DNA of 45,615 nucleotides from Nitrospiria bacterium (GTDB lineage Bacteria; Nitrospirota; Nitrospiria; DASWJH01). The translations under genes were made by a program, and so were the position numbers. The notes below the pieces were generated by a model, which saw only the letters and a program-made list of their open reading frames with translations, searched no databases and was not told the origin of the DNA. The stretch spans positions 69,020 to 114,634 of the forward strand of contig DASWJH010000046.1 of assembly GCA_036397255.1 (NCBI GenBank). Direction: 5' to 3'. Below are positions 27,072 through 33,575 of the stretch, piece by piece. The first letter of the stretch is position 1. The number at the start of each line of letters is the position of its first letter.

Positions 27072-27563
27072 CTAATCAACAAGAAACTGGTGGTTCATCC
27101 CTAAAAGAAAATGAGGTTTTCCCGTTTCGGTATCTACCATAAAACAGAGCAAAATATAATTCCCCGTTTCAAAGTTTGCAGTGAAAACCCCCACTTCACC
27201 TTTATTTAGGGGGTGCATATTGGCTATTGTCCGCCCGGAAGCGGACAAAGAACGGCCGGCCTTAAAATTTGAGAGAAAATCATTTACTGTTTTTCCAGGG
27301 TGGAGACGAAAAACAACTAATTCGTGGGTTATGGTTCCAACGTTACTTACCCTGATGTTTCGAACCCCGGGATGAACAGAGCCGGTTGGTTTTATTTCAA
27401 ATTCGTAAACCATTACATCAAGATCCTCTGAAAAAGGTTTGATTAAAGGATCAGTTTGGGTCTGAGCAAAAACTGGAGAAAATAAAAACAAATGGAAACA
27501 TGAAAGAAGAAAAAAATAGAGGACGGGGAAATGAATGGGAATTTTCAACCGAATTAGGTCCAT
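27072..27563 (-). CDS. Exported cupredoxin-like protein
   Basis: 163 residues. A signal peptide (VLYFFLLSCFHLFLFSPVFA) is followed by a small beta-rich domain resembling cupredoxins: IRVSNVGTITHELVVFRL carries a His, and the end reads YILLCFMVDTETGKPHFLLGMNHQF, giving Cys-x10-His-x4-Met. His plus Cys-His-Met is the ligand set of a type 1 copper site, so a periplasmic copper or electron-transfer protein is likely, though the assignment is by motif only. The ATG has an AGGG eight bases upstream. It stands alone between the frameshifted DUF2703 gene and a repeat-containing spacer. Confidence 0.65.
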   Translation of the reverse strand: MDLIRLKIPIHFPVLYFFLLSCFHLFLFSPVFAQTQTDPLIKPFSEDLDVMVYEFEIKPTGSVHPGVRNIRVSNVGTITHELVVFRLHPGKTVNDFLSNFKAGRSLSASGRTIANMHPLNKGEVGVFTANFETGNYILLCFMVDTETGKPHFLLGMNHQFLVD

Positions 27564-28043
27564 GGATAAACCCTAAAAACCAAGAAATTTAAAATTTACC
27601 GAAGAATCACATTTGGCAATTCTAAGACTACCGCAAACAGGAAACCTGTCAAGTAAGGGCAAAGTTTTTACTTATATTTCAGTAGGTTAAAACTTTTCCG
27701 GCTCTTCGGGGGAAGGGGTTCCTTTTTTTAAAGTAAGGAAATAACGGTTTTTTCCCATTAATAAAATTTGGGTCTTCGTGTAATCGAGTGGGTAAAAATT
27801 GTTAAAAAGTGTTTAAGGTCCATCAGGGCAAGGGTCAAGTCAAAGTCATTCTGTGGTTGAAGCCTTTGAAGTATTAGAGGTTCCTGCAAAATCCAGTTCG
27901 TCATTCCCGCGAAAGCGGGAATGACGGGAAGGGCCTGGATTTCCGCTTTCCCCTGCCTGCAAGTGCCCGCCGGACAGGCGGGTAATGATAAAATTTACCC
28001 ACTCACTTCCACGATGAGCCAAAAAAACTTTATTCCTCGACGT
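27564..28043. other. Intergenic region with palindromic repeat element
   Basis: 480 bases without a gene that I can support. The right third holds a compact palindromic element (listed separately). The rest is AT-rich and presumably includes the promoter of the cupredoxin-like gene. Confidence 0.5.
27888..27982. repeat. Nested palindromic intergenic repeat (REP-like)
   Basis: A perfect 12-bp inverted repeat with a GAAA loop (27899-27910 with 27915-27926; arm CGTCATTCCCGC) is nested inside outer arms AAATCCAG (27888-27895) and CTGGATTT (27935-27942). A second hairpin, CCCGCC/GGCGGG at 27966-27982, follows. It is markedly richer in GC than the flanks, as expected for a dispersed REP/MITE-like element; copy number cannot be seen from one window. 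Confidence 0.7.
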
Positions 28044-28307
28044 TTATTTCCGCTCGAATATACGACTGGATTCATAAAAAGGTGTTTGTTCCACATAACT
28101 CTTTTTGCTTTTTGGCTTTCTCTTTAACCAATTTCTTTCGGATCTTTGTCCAACCAAAAGACCCAGCAAAAAAATCGCTCCGGTATAAACGATTACATAC
28201 CGAGCATAGATTTGGCCGACAAAATAATCTACCATATAGACTAAAACCAACATAAAAATTAGCGACCCAATGTAGAATATCTGGCGCAATCCAAGGCCCT
28301 TAAACAT
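28044..28307 (-). CDS. Small two-helix membrane protein (87 aa)
   Basis: Two hydrophobic segments, IFYIGSLIFMLVLVYMVDYFV and YVIVYTGAIFLLGLLVG, are followed by a basic tail (RNWLKRKPKSKKS). It begins inside the end of the preceding 39-codon gene (ATG eight bases before the end of that stop), so translation is coupled. No family recognised. With its partner, and near SUMF1-like and copper-site genes, it could be a small subunit of a membrane redox complex, but that is a guess. Confidence 0.6.
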   Translation of the reverse strand: MFKGLGLRQIFYIGSLIFMLVLVYMVDYFVGQIYARYVIVYTGAIFLLGLLVGQRSERNWLKRKPKSKKSYVEQTPFYESSRIFERK

Positions 28308-28419
28308 TTTGGTCCGCTGACCGCTTTCGCTCCATCAACTGACCTACAAAAACCCCTAAAATAAATAAGGCAACAGTGTAAATGGAAACGGAAAAAATAT
28401 ACAGAAAAACGTGTCTCAT
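28300..28419 (-). CDS. Tiny single-helix membrane protein (39 aa)
   Basis: ATG-initiated, with the N-terminal helix VFLYIFSVSIYTVALFILGV and a charged end (QLMERKRSADQNV). The stop overlaps the start of the 87-residue gene by eight bases, which is the main evidence that it is real. The helix also resembles the second helix of that neighbour (both end in LGxxVGQ followed by charged residues), suggesting the two are related. No clear ribosome binding site. Confidence 0.55.
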   Translation of the reverse strand: MRHVFLYIFSVSIYTVALFILGVFVGQLMERKRSADQNV

Positions 28420-28577
28420 GGATAAAATAACCAAACGAAATCAGATCCACATTATAAATTTCCCATCTCCTAAGTGTCAAGGAAATTATCTCCTTTTTTT
28501 AAACCCCAATCCGGTTTTTTCCAAGGCAACAAATTTGATTTTTCTCTACTTTTTTCTTGGGGGTCACTAAAAAATAC

Positions 28578-28607
28578 TTGACTTTAAATTAACAAACCCG
28601 CGAGAAT
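28578..28607 (+). promoter_or_regulatory. Candidate sigma70 promoter for the 41-aa gene
   Basis: TTGACT, 18 bases, GAGAAT, located about 50 bases before the ATG at 28654. Confidence 0.4.
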
Positions 28608-28653
28608 AGCAGAGTTCATACAACCTCAAACAACAACTAGGGATTGTTTACAA

Positions 28654-28779
28654 ATGATGGACGCGGAACAAAAAAAGGAGCGGAAAAAATCCATATTTGA
28701 TTTAATTGTTTTGGTGGGAATGGTGGCCAATATTGTGTTGGCTGTTTTCATGTTACTTTACTACTTTGATCTTTTTTAA
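28654..28779 (+). CDS. Tiny single-helix membrane protein (41 aa)
   Basis: Encodes MMDAEQKKERKKSIFDLI and then a hydrophobic helix (LVGMVANIVLAVFMLLYYF), ending FDLF. The basic N-terminus before one helix predicts a cytoplasmic N-terminus. An AGGGA lies about ten bases upstream, and a promoter-like sequence is present. The second ATG at 28657 is an alternative start. It is divergent from the pair at 28044-28419 and convergent with the SUMF1-like gene. No family recognised. Confidence 0.55.
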   Translation: MMDAEQKKERKKSIFDLIVLVGMVANIVLAVFMLLYYFDLF

Positions 28780-28806
28780 TTTAATTAAATCTCTCCATAC
28801 CCTTTA

Positions 28807-29709
28807 TCAACCCTCCTTTTCCAAAGGGTCCATTACACATCGAAAACCAATCGTCACACCGGATTGATGGGGTGCCGCAGCAAACCGTTTGGGTGTCCGT
28901 AAATTAGCTGAAGAATCATTCCAGGAACCTCCCCGGTAGCCCCGGTGCTTTCCCTGATCAGGGCCTTTTGGATTTCGAAAAATCCCCTCCTGATAATAAT
29001 CAGGGTCATACCAATCAGCGACCCATTCAGCCACATTTCCGGCCATATCATAAACCCCAAAAGGGCTTCTTCCTTTTTCAAATTTTCCCGGGGGCGCGGA
29101 ATATCGATATCCATCGACTTCGCTCTCGCTATTGACAAAATCTTCCGAAAAATGATTACCCCATGGCCATTTCAAAGCCCTGTCTCCCCTGGCAGCCTTT
29201 TCCCATTCGGCCTCGGTGGGCAACCTTTTTCCGATCCATTTACAATACTCGTTTGCATGCTCCCATGAAACCCCCACTACGGGAAGTTCAGGCCGGTTAA
29301 TCAAAGAGAGGTCATCTTCAAAATAAGGAATGACGGGTTTAGGAAACTTAGTCCCCTTAACAAACCTGGAAAATTGGTCATGGGTAATTTCATAAAGGTC
29401 TATATAAAAAGGAGAAATATACACAACCCGTTGGGGAATCTCATCAGAATCCCCCTCGGCGGGTGGGCTCCCCATGGAAAAATGTCCCCCGGGAATAAAG
29501 ACCATCTTTCCCCCATCGTCAGTATCAACTAATTTAAACTGGCTGTAATCTCTCTTCTCAGCCTCCACAGTCGGTTTAGTGGCTTTTAAATTATCAACCA
29601 ACTTTCTGGTTTTATTTAACTTCCAATTCTCATAGATAAAAAAACCAACCATCAACACAAAGGAAATAAAGACCAATGCTACACCGATGGTATAAGAATC
29701 TTTTTTCAT
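28807..29709 (-). CDS. Membrane-anchored SUMF1/FGE-fold protein, lacks catalytic Cys
   Basis: 300 residues: one N-terminal helix (IGVALVFISFVLMVGFFIY), then a FGE-sulfatase domain (PF03781) starting near MVFIPGGHFSMGSPPAEGDSD. It continues with VVGVSWEHANEYCKWIGKRL, PTEAEWEKAARG, YDMAGNVAEWVADWYD, GYRGGSWND and the end SGVTIGFRCV. In true formylglycine-generating enzymes the stretch after RGGSW carries catalytic Cys residues; here it has none (NDSSANLRTPKRFAAAP). It is therefore probably not an FGE but one of the many structural or binding variants of this fold. It faces the periplasm. Role unknown. Confidence 0.85.
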   Translation of the reverse strand: MKKDSYTIGVALVFISFVLMVGFFIYENWKLNKTRKLVDNLKATKPTVEAEKRDYSQFKLVDTDDGGKMVFIPGGHFSMGSPPAEGDSDEIPQRVVYISPFYIDLYEITHDQFSRFVKGTKFPKPVIPYFEDDLSLINRPELPVVGVSWEHANEYCKWIGKRLPTEAEWEKAARGDRALKWPWGNHFSEDFVNSESEVDGYRYSAPPGKFEKGRSPFGVYDMAGNVAEWVADWYDPDYYQEGIFRNPKGPDQGKHRGYRGGSWNDSSANLRTPKRFAAAPHQSGVTIGFRCVMDPLEKEG

Positions 29710-29739
29710 TTTTTAAATTCCCAAAAAAAGTCTCAATGA

Positions 29740-29775
29740 AAAAAGGGGCAGGCCCATCAAGACCTGCCCCTTTTT
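29740..29775 (-). terminator. Rho-independent terminator
   Basis: A 13-bp perfect stem (29740-29752 with 29763-29775; GGGGCAGG core) and a ten-base loop, with a T-run on both strands. It lies just downstream of the minus-strand gene ending at 29810. Confidence 0.8.
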
Positions 29776-29809
29776 AATAATACAAATTAATTACGTTTCA
29801 ACTGGGTTT

Positions 29810-30631
29810 TTATTTGGCCGCAAACACAAACTCGGCTTTTTCCTTCCCTCCAGCGGTAAAAGTCACATTGGTTTCCTGCTTTCCAAGAATGGGGTGCCAG
29901 GCGTAAACCTCATAGGTCCCCGGAGGAATTTGATCGATCGAAAAGGACCCGTCCTTACCTACAATTGCATAGTAAGGGTTTTGTACCGGAGTAAAATAGG
30001 CATTCATGTAGTTATGCTGATCGCACTCCAAATACAGGATACTTCCCTTTTTTTCCTTTCGCAGTTTTACCTTTTTCTCAATGGATCCCCCTTTTGTTGG
30101 TAAGGGGAGATTGAAAATGGTGGTTGAGCTGGCCCCCAACTTTTCATAACTATGGGGATTGTGTAAAACACCATCTGCTGCCTTGGGGTCACTGGGATCG
30201 GCATCCAAGTTCGTCACTTTAATTAACCCTTTGTTCAGCACAACACCTACAAATTGCGAAGCACCCCCTTGTACTAGAAAGCGACACGTATCAGCGGTCA
30301 CCTCGGTTTTATCTAACTTCATCGGTTTTCCTTTTTCTACATCTTCAAGAAAAACAACAACATCTGAAAGTTTTCCATCGTTCACGGAAACTTCTTTAAG
30401 GAGACGGTGACCTTTCCCATCGGAATCTGCCTTACCACAAAATTCGGCCTGAGGGAATTTAGCAAATTCAAATTCTTTCGGAGGAGGGACAGCACCCTTA
30501 AAAGAAACTGTTCCTGTTAATGTAGCTCCATTTTTTACTGCAATTTCTTCGTAAGCTTGGACGGCAGAAGCCCCCATAATACATGCGGCGCCAAGTACCG
30601 CCAAACCAATTATAAACCTATCTCTTTTCAT
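29810..30631 (-). CDS. Exported carboxypeptidase-regulatory-like protein
   Basis: 273 residues: a signal peptide (IIGLAVLGAACIMGASAVQA), then a beta-rich domain opening GATLTGTVSFKGAVPPPKEF. The central part has VVVFLEDVEKGKP and LYLECDQHNYMNAYFTPVQNPYYA, where Cys, His, Met and Tyr cluster. The C-terminal carboxypeptidase-regulatory-like/CNA-B fold reads DGSFSIDQIPPGTYEVYAWHPILGK. Proteins of this plan are often annotated as methylamine-utilisation-like. The Cys-x2-His-x2-Met cluster and the later His hint at copper, unproven. Divergent from the peroxiredoxin gene and followed by a strong terminator, so it is a single transcript. Confidence 0.75.
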   Translation of the reverse strand: MKRDRFIIGLAVLGAACIMGASAVQAYEEIAVKNGATLTGTVSFKGAVPPPKEFEFAKFPQAEFCGKADSDGKGHRLLKEVSVNDGKLSDVVVFLEDVEKGKPMKLDKTEVTADTCRFLVQGGASQFVGVVLNKGLIKVTNLDADPSDPKAADGVLHNPHSYEKLGASSTTIFNLPLPTKGGSIEKKVKLRKEKKGSILYLECDQHNYMNAYFTPVQNPYYAIVGKDGSFSIDQIPPGTYEVYAWHPILGKQETNVTFTAGGKEKAEFVFAAK

Positions 30632-31115
30632 TGATCTTTCTCCTTACTTAAAGTTTTAGGACCTTTTGTTTCCCATTCTAAAGGGGAGATATTTACTCCC
30701 CCTTCTTTGACTAAAAACCCTTATAAAACAAACTCTTTCAAAAAAGAGGGGTGAATAATCATAAAATTAAGGAAGGTACTAAAGGCCTTTCAAAGGAAAA
30801 TAATCTACTTTAAAAAATGGGTGTTGTCAAGATTAAAATCCTTACCTTTTCTGATGTTGGCTCCTTCCAAATGGTTTCTCTCAACGTTTTTTTTTAAATA
30901 ACCTTCTTTTCACATGGATTAACTTTGTTTTAATATTGCCTTTGACGAACGGTTTCCAAATTTTATTCAAAACGGTTAAATTTATTTTAAAAAAAGCCAT
31001 TTTCTTTGAATTTCCTTTGTTGACAGAAGAATAAAAAAATCGCTATTGTTTATCTTTTTTTGAAACCTTTTTAAATGGAAATAGGATAAAAAAATAATTT
31101 GGACAAGGGAGTAAT
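30632..31115. other. Long divergent AT-rich intergenic region
   Basis: 484 bases with no ORF I can support. It contains a good promoter-like sequence for the peroxiredoxin gene at its right end (listed separately). T-tracts and A-tracts are frequent. No recognisable riboswitch or small RNA. Confidence 0.5.
31020..31049 (+). promoter_or_regulatory. Candidate sigma70 promoter for peroxiredoxin operon
   Basis: Perfect -35 TTGACA at 31020-31025, 18 bases, then TATTGT at 31044-31049, about 65 bases before the ATG. Confidence 0.45.
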
Positions 31116-31643
31116 ATGCTGACCATTGGTGACCCAGCCCCGGATTTTTCTTTAAAAGGGGTTTATCAAGAAAAGATAAAGACCTACACCCTCAAAGAAA
31201 AACGGGGGAAGTGGTTGGTTCTCTTTTTTTACCCAGCGGATTTTACCTTTATCTGCCCAACAGAGGTAGTTGGTTTTAGCGAAAAATCCAACCTCTTTCA
31301 ATCCGAAGGGGCACAGATTTATGGGATCAGCATCGATCCTGTTGAAAGTCATCAATCTTGGGCGAAAGAACTGGGCGGAATTTCCTATCCCCTTCTCGCA
31401 GACCCGGAAAAAAAAACGGCCATGGCCTTTCATGTTTTGCACCCCTCAGAAGAGGTGGCCCTCAGGGCCACCTTCATTATCGATGGGGACGGCATAATAC
31501 AGCATAGTACAGCTTCCCACATGAATGTAGGGCGAAGTGTAGAGGAGACCTTGAGGGTCTTTCAAGCCCTTCGTACAGGCCGGTTGTGCCCTGCAGGCTG
31601 GAACCCGGGAGACCCGACTGGTAACCTTGAACACAAGTACTGA
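31116..31643 (+). CDS. 2-Cys peroxiredoxin, AhpC/Prx1 type
   Basis: 175 residues. It reduces peroxides in the cytosol. The peroxidatic Cys lies in PADFTFICPTEVVGFSE and the resolving Cys in LRTGRLCPAGWNPGD, the AhpC-like arrangement; the conserved Arg is in VALRATFIID. An AGGGAG ribosome binding site precedes the ATG. Its stop overlaps the start of the downstream VIT1/CCC1 transporter (TGATG), so peroxide removal and metal sequestration appear to be co-expressed, which makes sense if both limit iron-driven oxidative damage. No AhpF or OxyR gene is in the window. Confidence 0.95.
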   Translation: MLTIGDPAPDFSLKGVYQEKIKTYTLKEKRGKWLVLFFYPADFTFICPTEVVGFSEKSNLFQSEGAQIYGISIDPVESHQSWAKELGGISYPLLADPEKKTAMAFHVLHPSEEVALRATFIIDGDGIIQHSTASHMNVGRSVEETLRVFQALRTGRLCPAGWNPGDPTGNLEHKY

Positions 31644-32377
31644 TGGTGAGCTTACAGACCACTGAGGAAAAACGAAAAAGGATTGAAACCAGGGGTCGGA
31701 TCCGGGAATTTGTTTTCGGGATTCAAGACGGCCTCATCAGCACCGTGGGACTTTTGGCCGGGATGCAAGCGGCGGGAACCACCCAGTTTGTCATTCTCAT
31801 GGCAGGAACCGCCTCGGTTTTATCCGGGGCATTTTCGATGGCTGCGGGATCTTTTTTATCCTCGAAAGCCGAAAAGGAAATTTTTGATCACGAACTGGAA
31901 AAGGAAGCCCAGTTCGTAGAAAAAGAACCCTACCTTGCCCAAGAAGGACTCCTTCACGCACTTCACGAAGAAGGACTTCCTAAAGAGACTAGTTTTCGAA
32001 TCGTTAAACTCCTTCATCAGGAAAAGTCTGTTTTTGTCTCCACCTTCCAAGAAAAGGTTCTCGGTTTAGGAAGTGCTGATGTGAATAACCCGGTCTTAGC
32101 CGCCCTGGTCATGGCCATCTCTTTCATTCTCGGAGGGGTTATCCCTTTAACCCCTTTTTTTGTACTCTCCCCTAAAATTGCTTTGGGGGTTTCCGTTGGC
32201 CTTGCCGGCTTGGTTCTGTTCGTTGTAGGCGTGTTTAAAGGGTATCTGGCGGGGCAGTTTTGGGGACGTTCAGGGTTGGAATTTTTGGCCATCGCTCTGG
32301 TGGCATCTGCCATCGGTTATGGTATCGGCTTCATCCTGGAGCGGTTCGTGGGAACCCCTCTCCCGGCAGGTTTATAA
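31643..32377 (+). CDS. VIT1/CCC1 family Fe2+/Mn2+ transporter
   Basis: 244 residues. The family start is REFVFGIQDGLISTVGLLAGM, followed by SVLSGAFSMAAGSFLSSKAEKEIFDHELE, the acidic cytoplasmic metal-binding region (EKEAQFVEKEP and onward). Three C-terminal helices include AISFILGGVIPLTPFF and FLAIALVASAIGYGIGFIL. VIT1/CCC1 proteins export or sequester Fe2+ or Mn2+. There is no fused ferritin-like domain. It is translationally coupled to the peroxiredoxin. Which metal it carries cannot be told. Confidence 0.92.
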   Translation: MVSLQTTEEKRKRIETRGRIREFVFGIQDGLISTVGLLAGMQAAGTTQFVILMAGTASVLSGAFSMAAGSFLSSKAEKEIFDHELEKEAQFVEKEPYLAQEGLLHALHEEGLPKETSFRIVKLLHQEKSVFVSTFQEKVLGLGSADVNNPVLAALVMAISFILGGVIPLTPFFVLSPKIALGVSVGLAGLVLFVVGVFKGYLAGQFWGRSGLEFLAIALVASAIGYGIGFILERFVGTPLPAGL

Positions 32378-32427
32378 TCTCAAAAAAAAATGTCCATCGA
32401 ACCCCAGAGGAATCCTTCAATCTCTCT

Positions 32428-32784
32428 TCATAAAATCTTGTTCACGTTCTCAGGAGGCCTACCCAGAACGGCTTTTCCATTGGCAACCACAATGGGCCTT
32501 TCTATCAAAATCGGATGAACCACCATGGCATCAATCAATACCTTCCTGCCTTTGGAGGGATCATTCAGTTTTAGGGAAGTATATTCCTTCTCTTTCTTTC
32601 TCATCAAATCTCTGGGGGCCATTTCCAATAAAGTTAAAAGTTCTTCTAACGCCTTTGGACCGGGAGGGGTTTTTAAATATTCCACCACTTTGGGTTCTAT
32701 TCCTTTTTCCCGGAGGAGGGCCAAGGTCTCACGGCTTTTCCCACACCGGGGGTTATGATAAATCACCACTTCTTTCGGTCCCAT
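32428..32784 (-). CDS. arsC: ArsC/Spx-family arsenate reductase, glutaredoxin type
   Basis: 118 residues. The active-site Cys lies in YHNPRCGKSRETLALL. The family block MVVHPILIERPIVVANGKAVLGRPPENV contains the Arg residues that bind arsenate in the enzymes of this family. It would reduce arsenate to arsenite in the cytosol with glutathione/glutaredoxin or thioredoxin. No arsenite exporter or ArsR is nearby, so arsenic resistance is not proven and a general thiol oxidoreductase (YfgD-like) role is possible. A strong GGGAGG ribosome binding site is present. Convergent with the VIT1/CCC1 gene. Confidence 0.88.
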   Translation of the reverse strand: MGPKEVVIYHNPRCGKSRETLALLREKGIEPKVVEYLKTPPGPKALEELLTLLEMAPRDLMRKKEKEYTSLKLNDPSKGRKVLIDAMVVHPILIERPIVVANGKAVLGRPPENVNKIL

Positions 32785-32903
32785 AGAAACCTCCCTTTCA
32801 TTTTTTTGTTATTTTAAAAATCATTCCATCAGAAATCAACCATTGACTCAAAGGAAAAGAAGTTCTTATAATTAAAAAAATCGCCCAATTTTAAGGAGAT
32901 CAT

Positions 32904-33500
32904 ATGTTTCAAACCTTTGAACAGGTTGTGGCCTTTCACGGCCATCTGTGCATGGATATCGCACTAGGGTATCGCGTGGCCAAAGCCGCCCTTGAGGAAC
33001 TCTCCTCCCAAAGACCCAAAGACGAGGAGCTGGTGGCCGAGGTGGAAACGGACTCCTGTTCTGTGGATGCCATCCAAGCCGTCACGGGTTGCACCTTCGG
33101 AAAAGGAAATCTGTTCTACCACCCGAATGGTAAGGCAGCCTATTCTTTTTATGATCGAACATCGAAAAAAGCCATTCGGATTTATTGCCATTTTTGGAAG
33201 GGGTTCGATGAGGGTGAAGGAATCGATTTCATGAATCAGATGAACAAAGTGCTCGCTGGAAAAGCAACCCCAGAAGATGTTTTTACCTTCCAAAAAACAA
33301 TGGAGAACATCTCCAAACGGATACTGGATGCCCCTGCCCAGGAGTTATTTACCATCAGCCACATACAAAAAACACCCCCTTCTCCCGCCCGGATTTTTAA
33401 ATCCAAATCCTGTGATCAGTGCAAGGAATGGACAATGGAAACCTGTCTCCATCAAAAAAACAATAAAATGCTTTGCCCCTCTTGTTTCAAATCCACCTGA
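32904..33500 (+). CDS. FmdE family protein, copy 2 (198 aa)
   Basis: Paralogue of the protein at 1742. The core VAFHGHLCMDIALGYRVAKAA has the fuller FHGHLC motif (copy 1 has FHRHLC). It is followed by CSVDAIQAVTGCTFGKGNL and RIYCHFWKGFD. The C-terminal zinc ribbon has CDQC and CPSC pairs. It has a strong AAGGAG ribosome binding site. It is divergent from arsC and convergent with the Kelch lipoprotein. Function in bacteria unknown; a metal-bound or molybdenum/tungsten-related role is suggested by the family only. Confidence 0.87.
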   Translation: MFQTFEQVVAFHGHLCMDIALGYRVAKAALEELSSQRPKDEELVAEVETDSCSVDAIQAVTGCTFGKGNLFYHPNGKAAYSFYDRTSKKAIRIYCHFWKGFDEGEGIDFMNQMNKVLAGKATPEDVFTFQKTMENISKRILDAPAQELFTISHIQKTPPSPARIFKSKSCDQCKEWTMETCLHQKNNKMLCPSCFKST

Positions 33501-33575
33501 TTCCCATCCCTAATGGATAGCTCCAAGGAAGAAAATATTAATTTCCTCTCCCGCTTTTCGGTCACACCAAGGGGT

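Noticed and set aside
28807-29709. Annotation as an active formylglycine-generating enzyme.
   Set aside because: The cysteines needed for formylglycine formation are absent from the C-terminal core, and no sulfatase is nearby.
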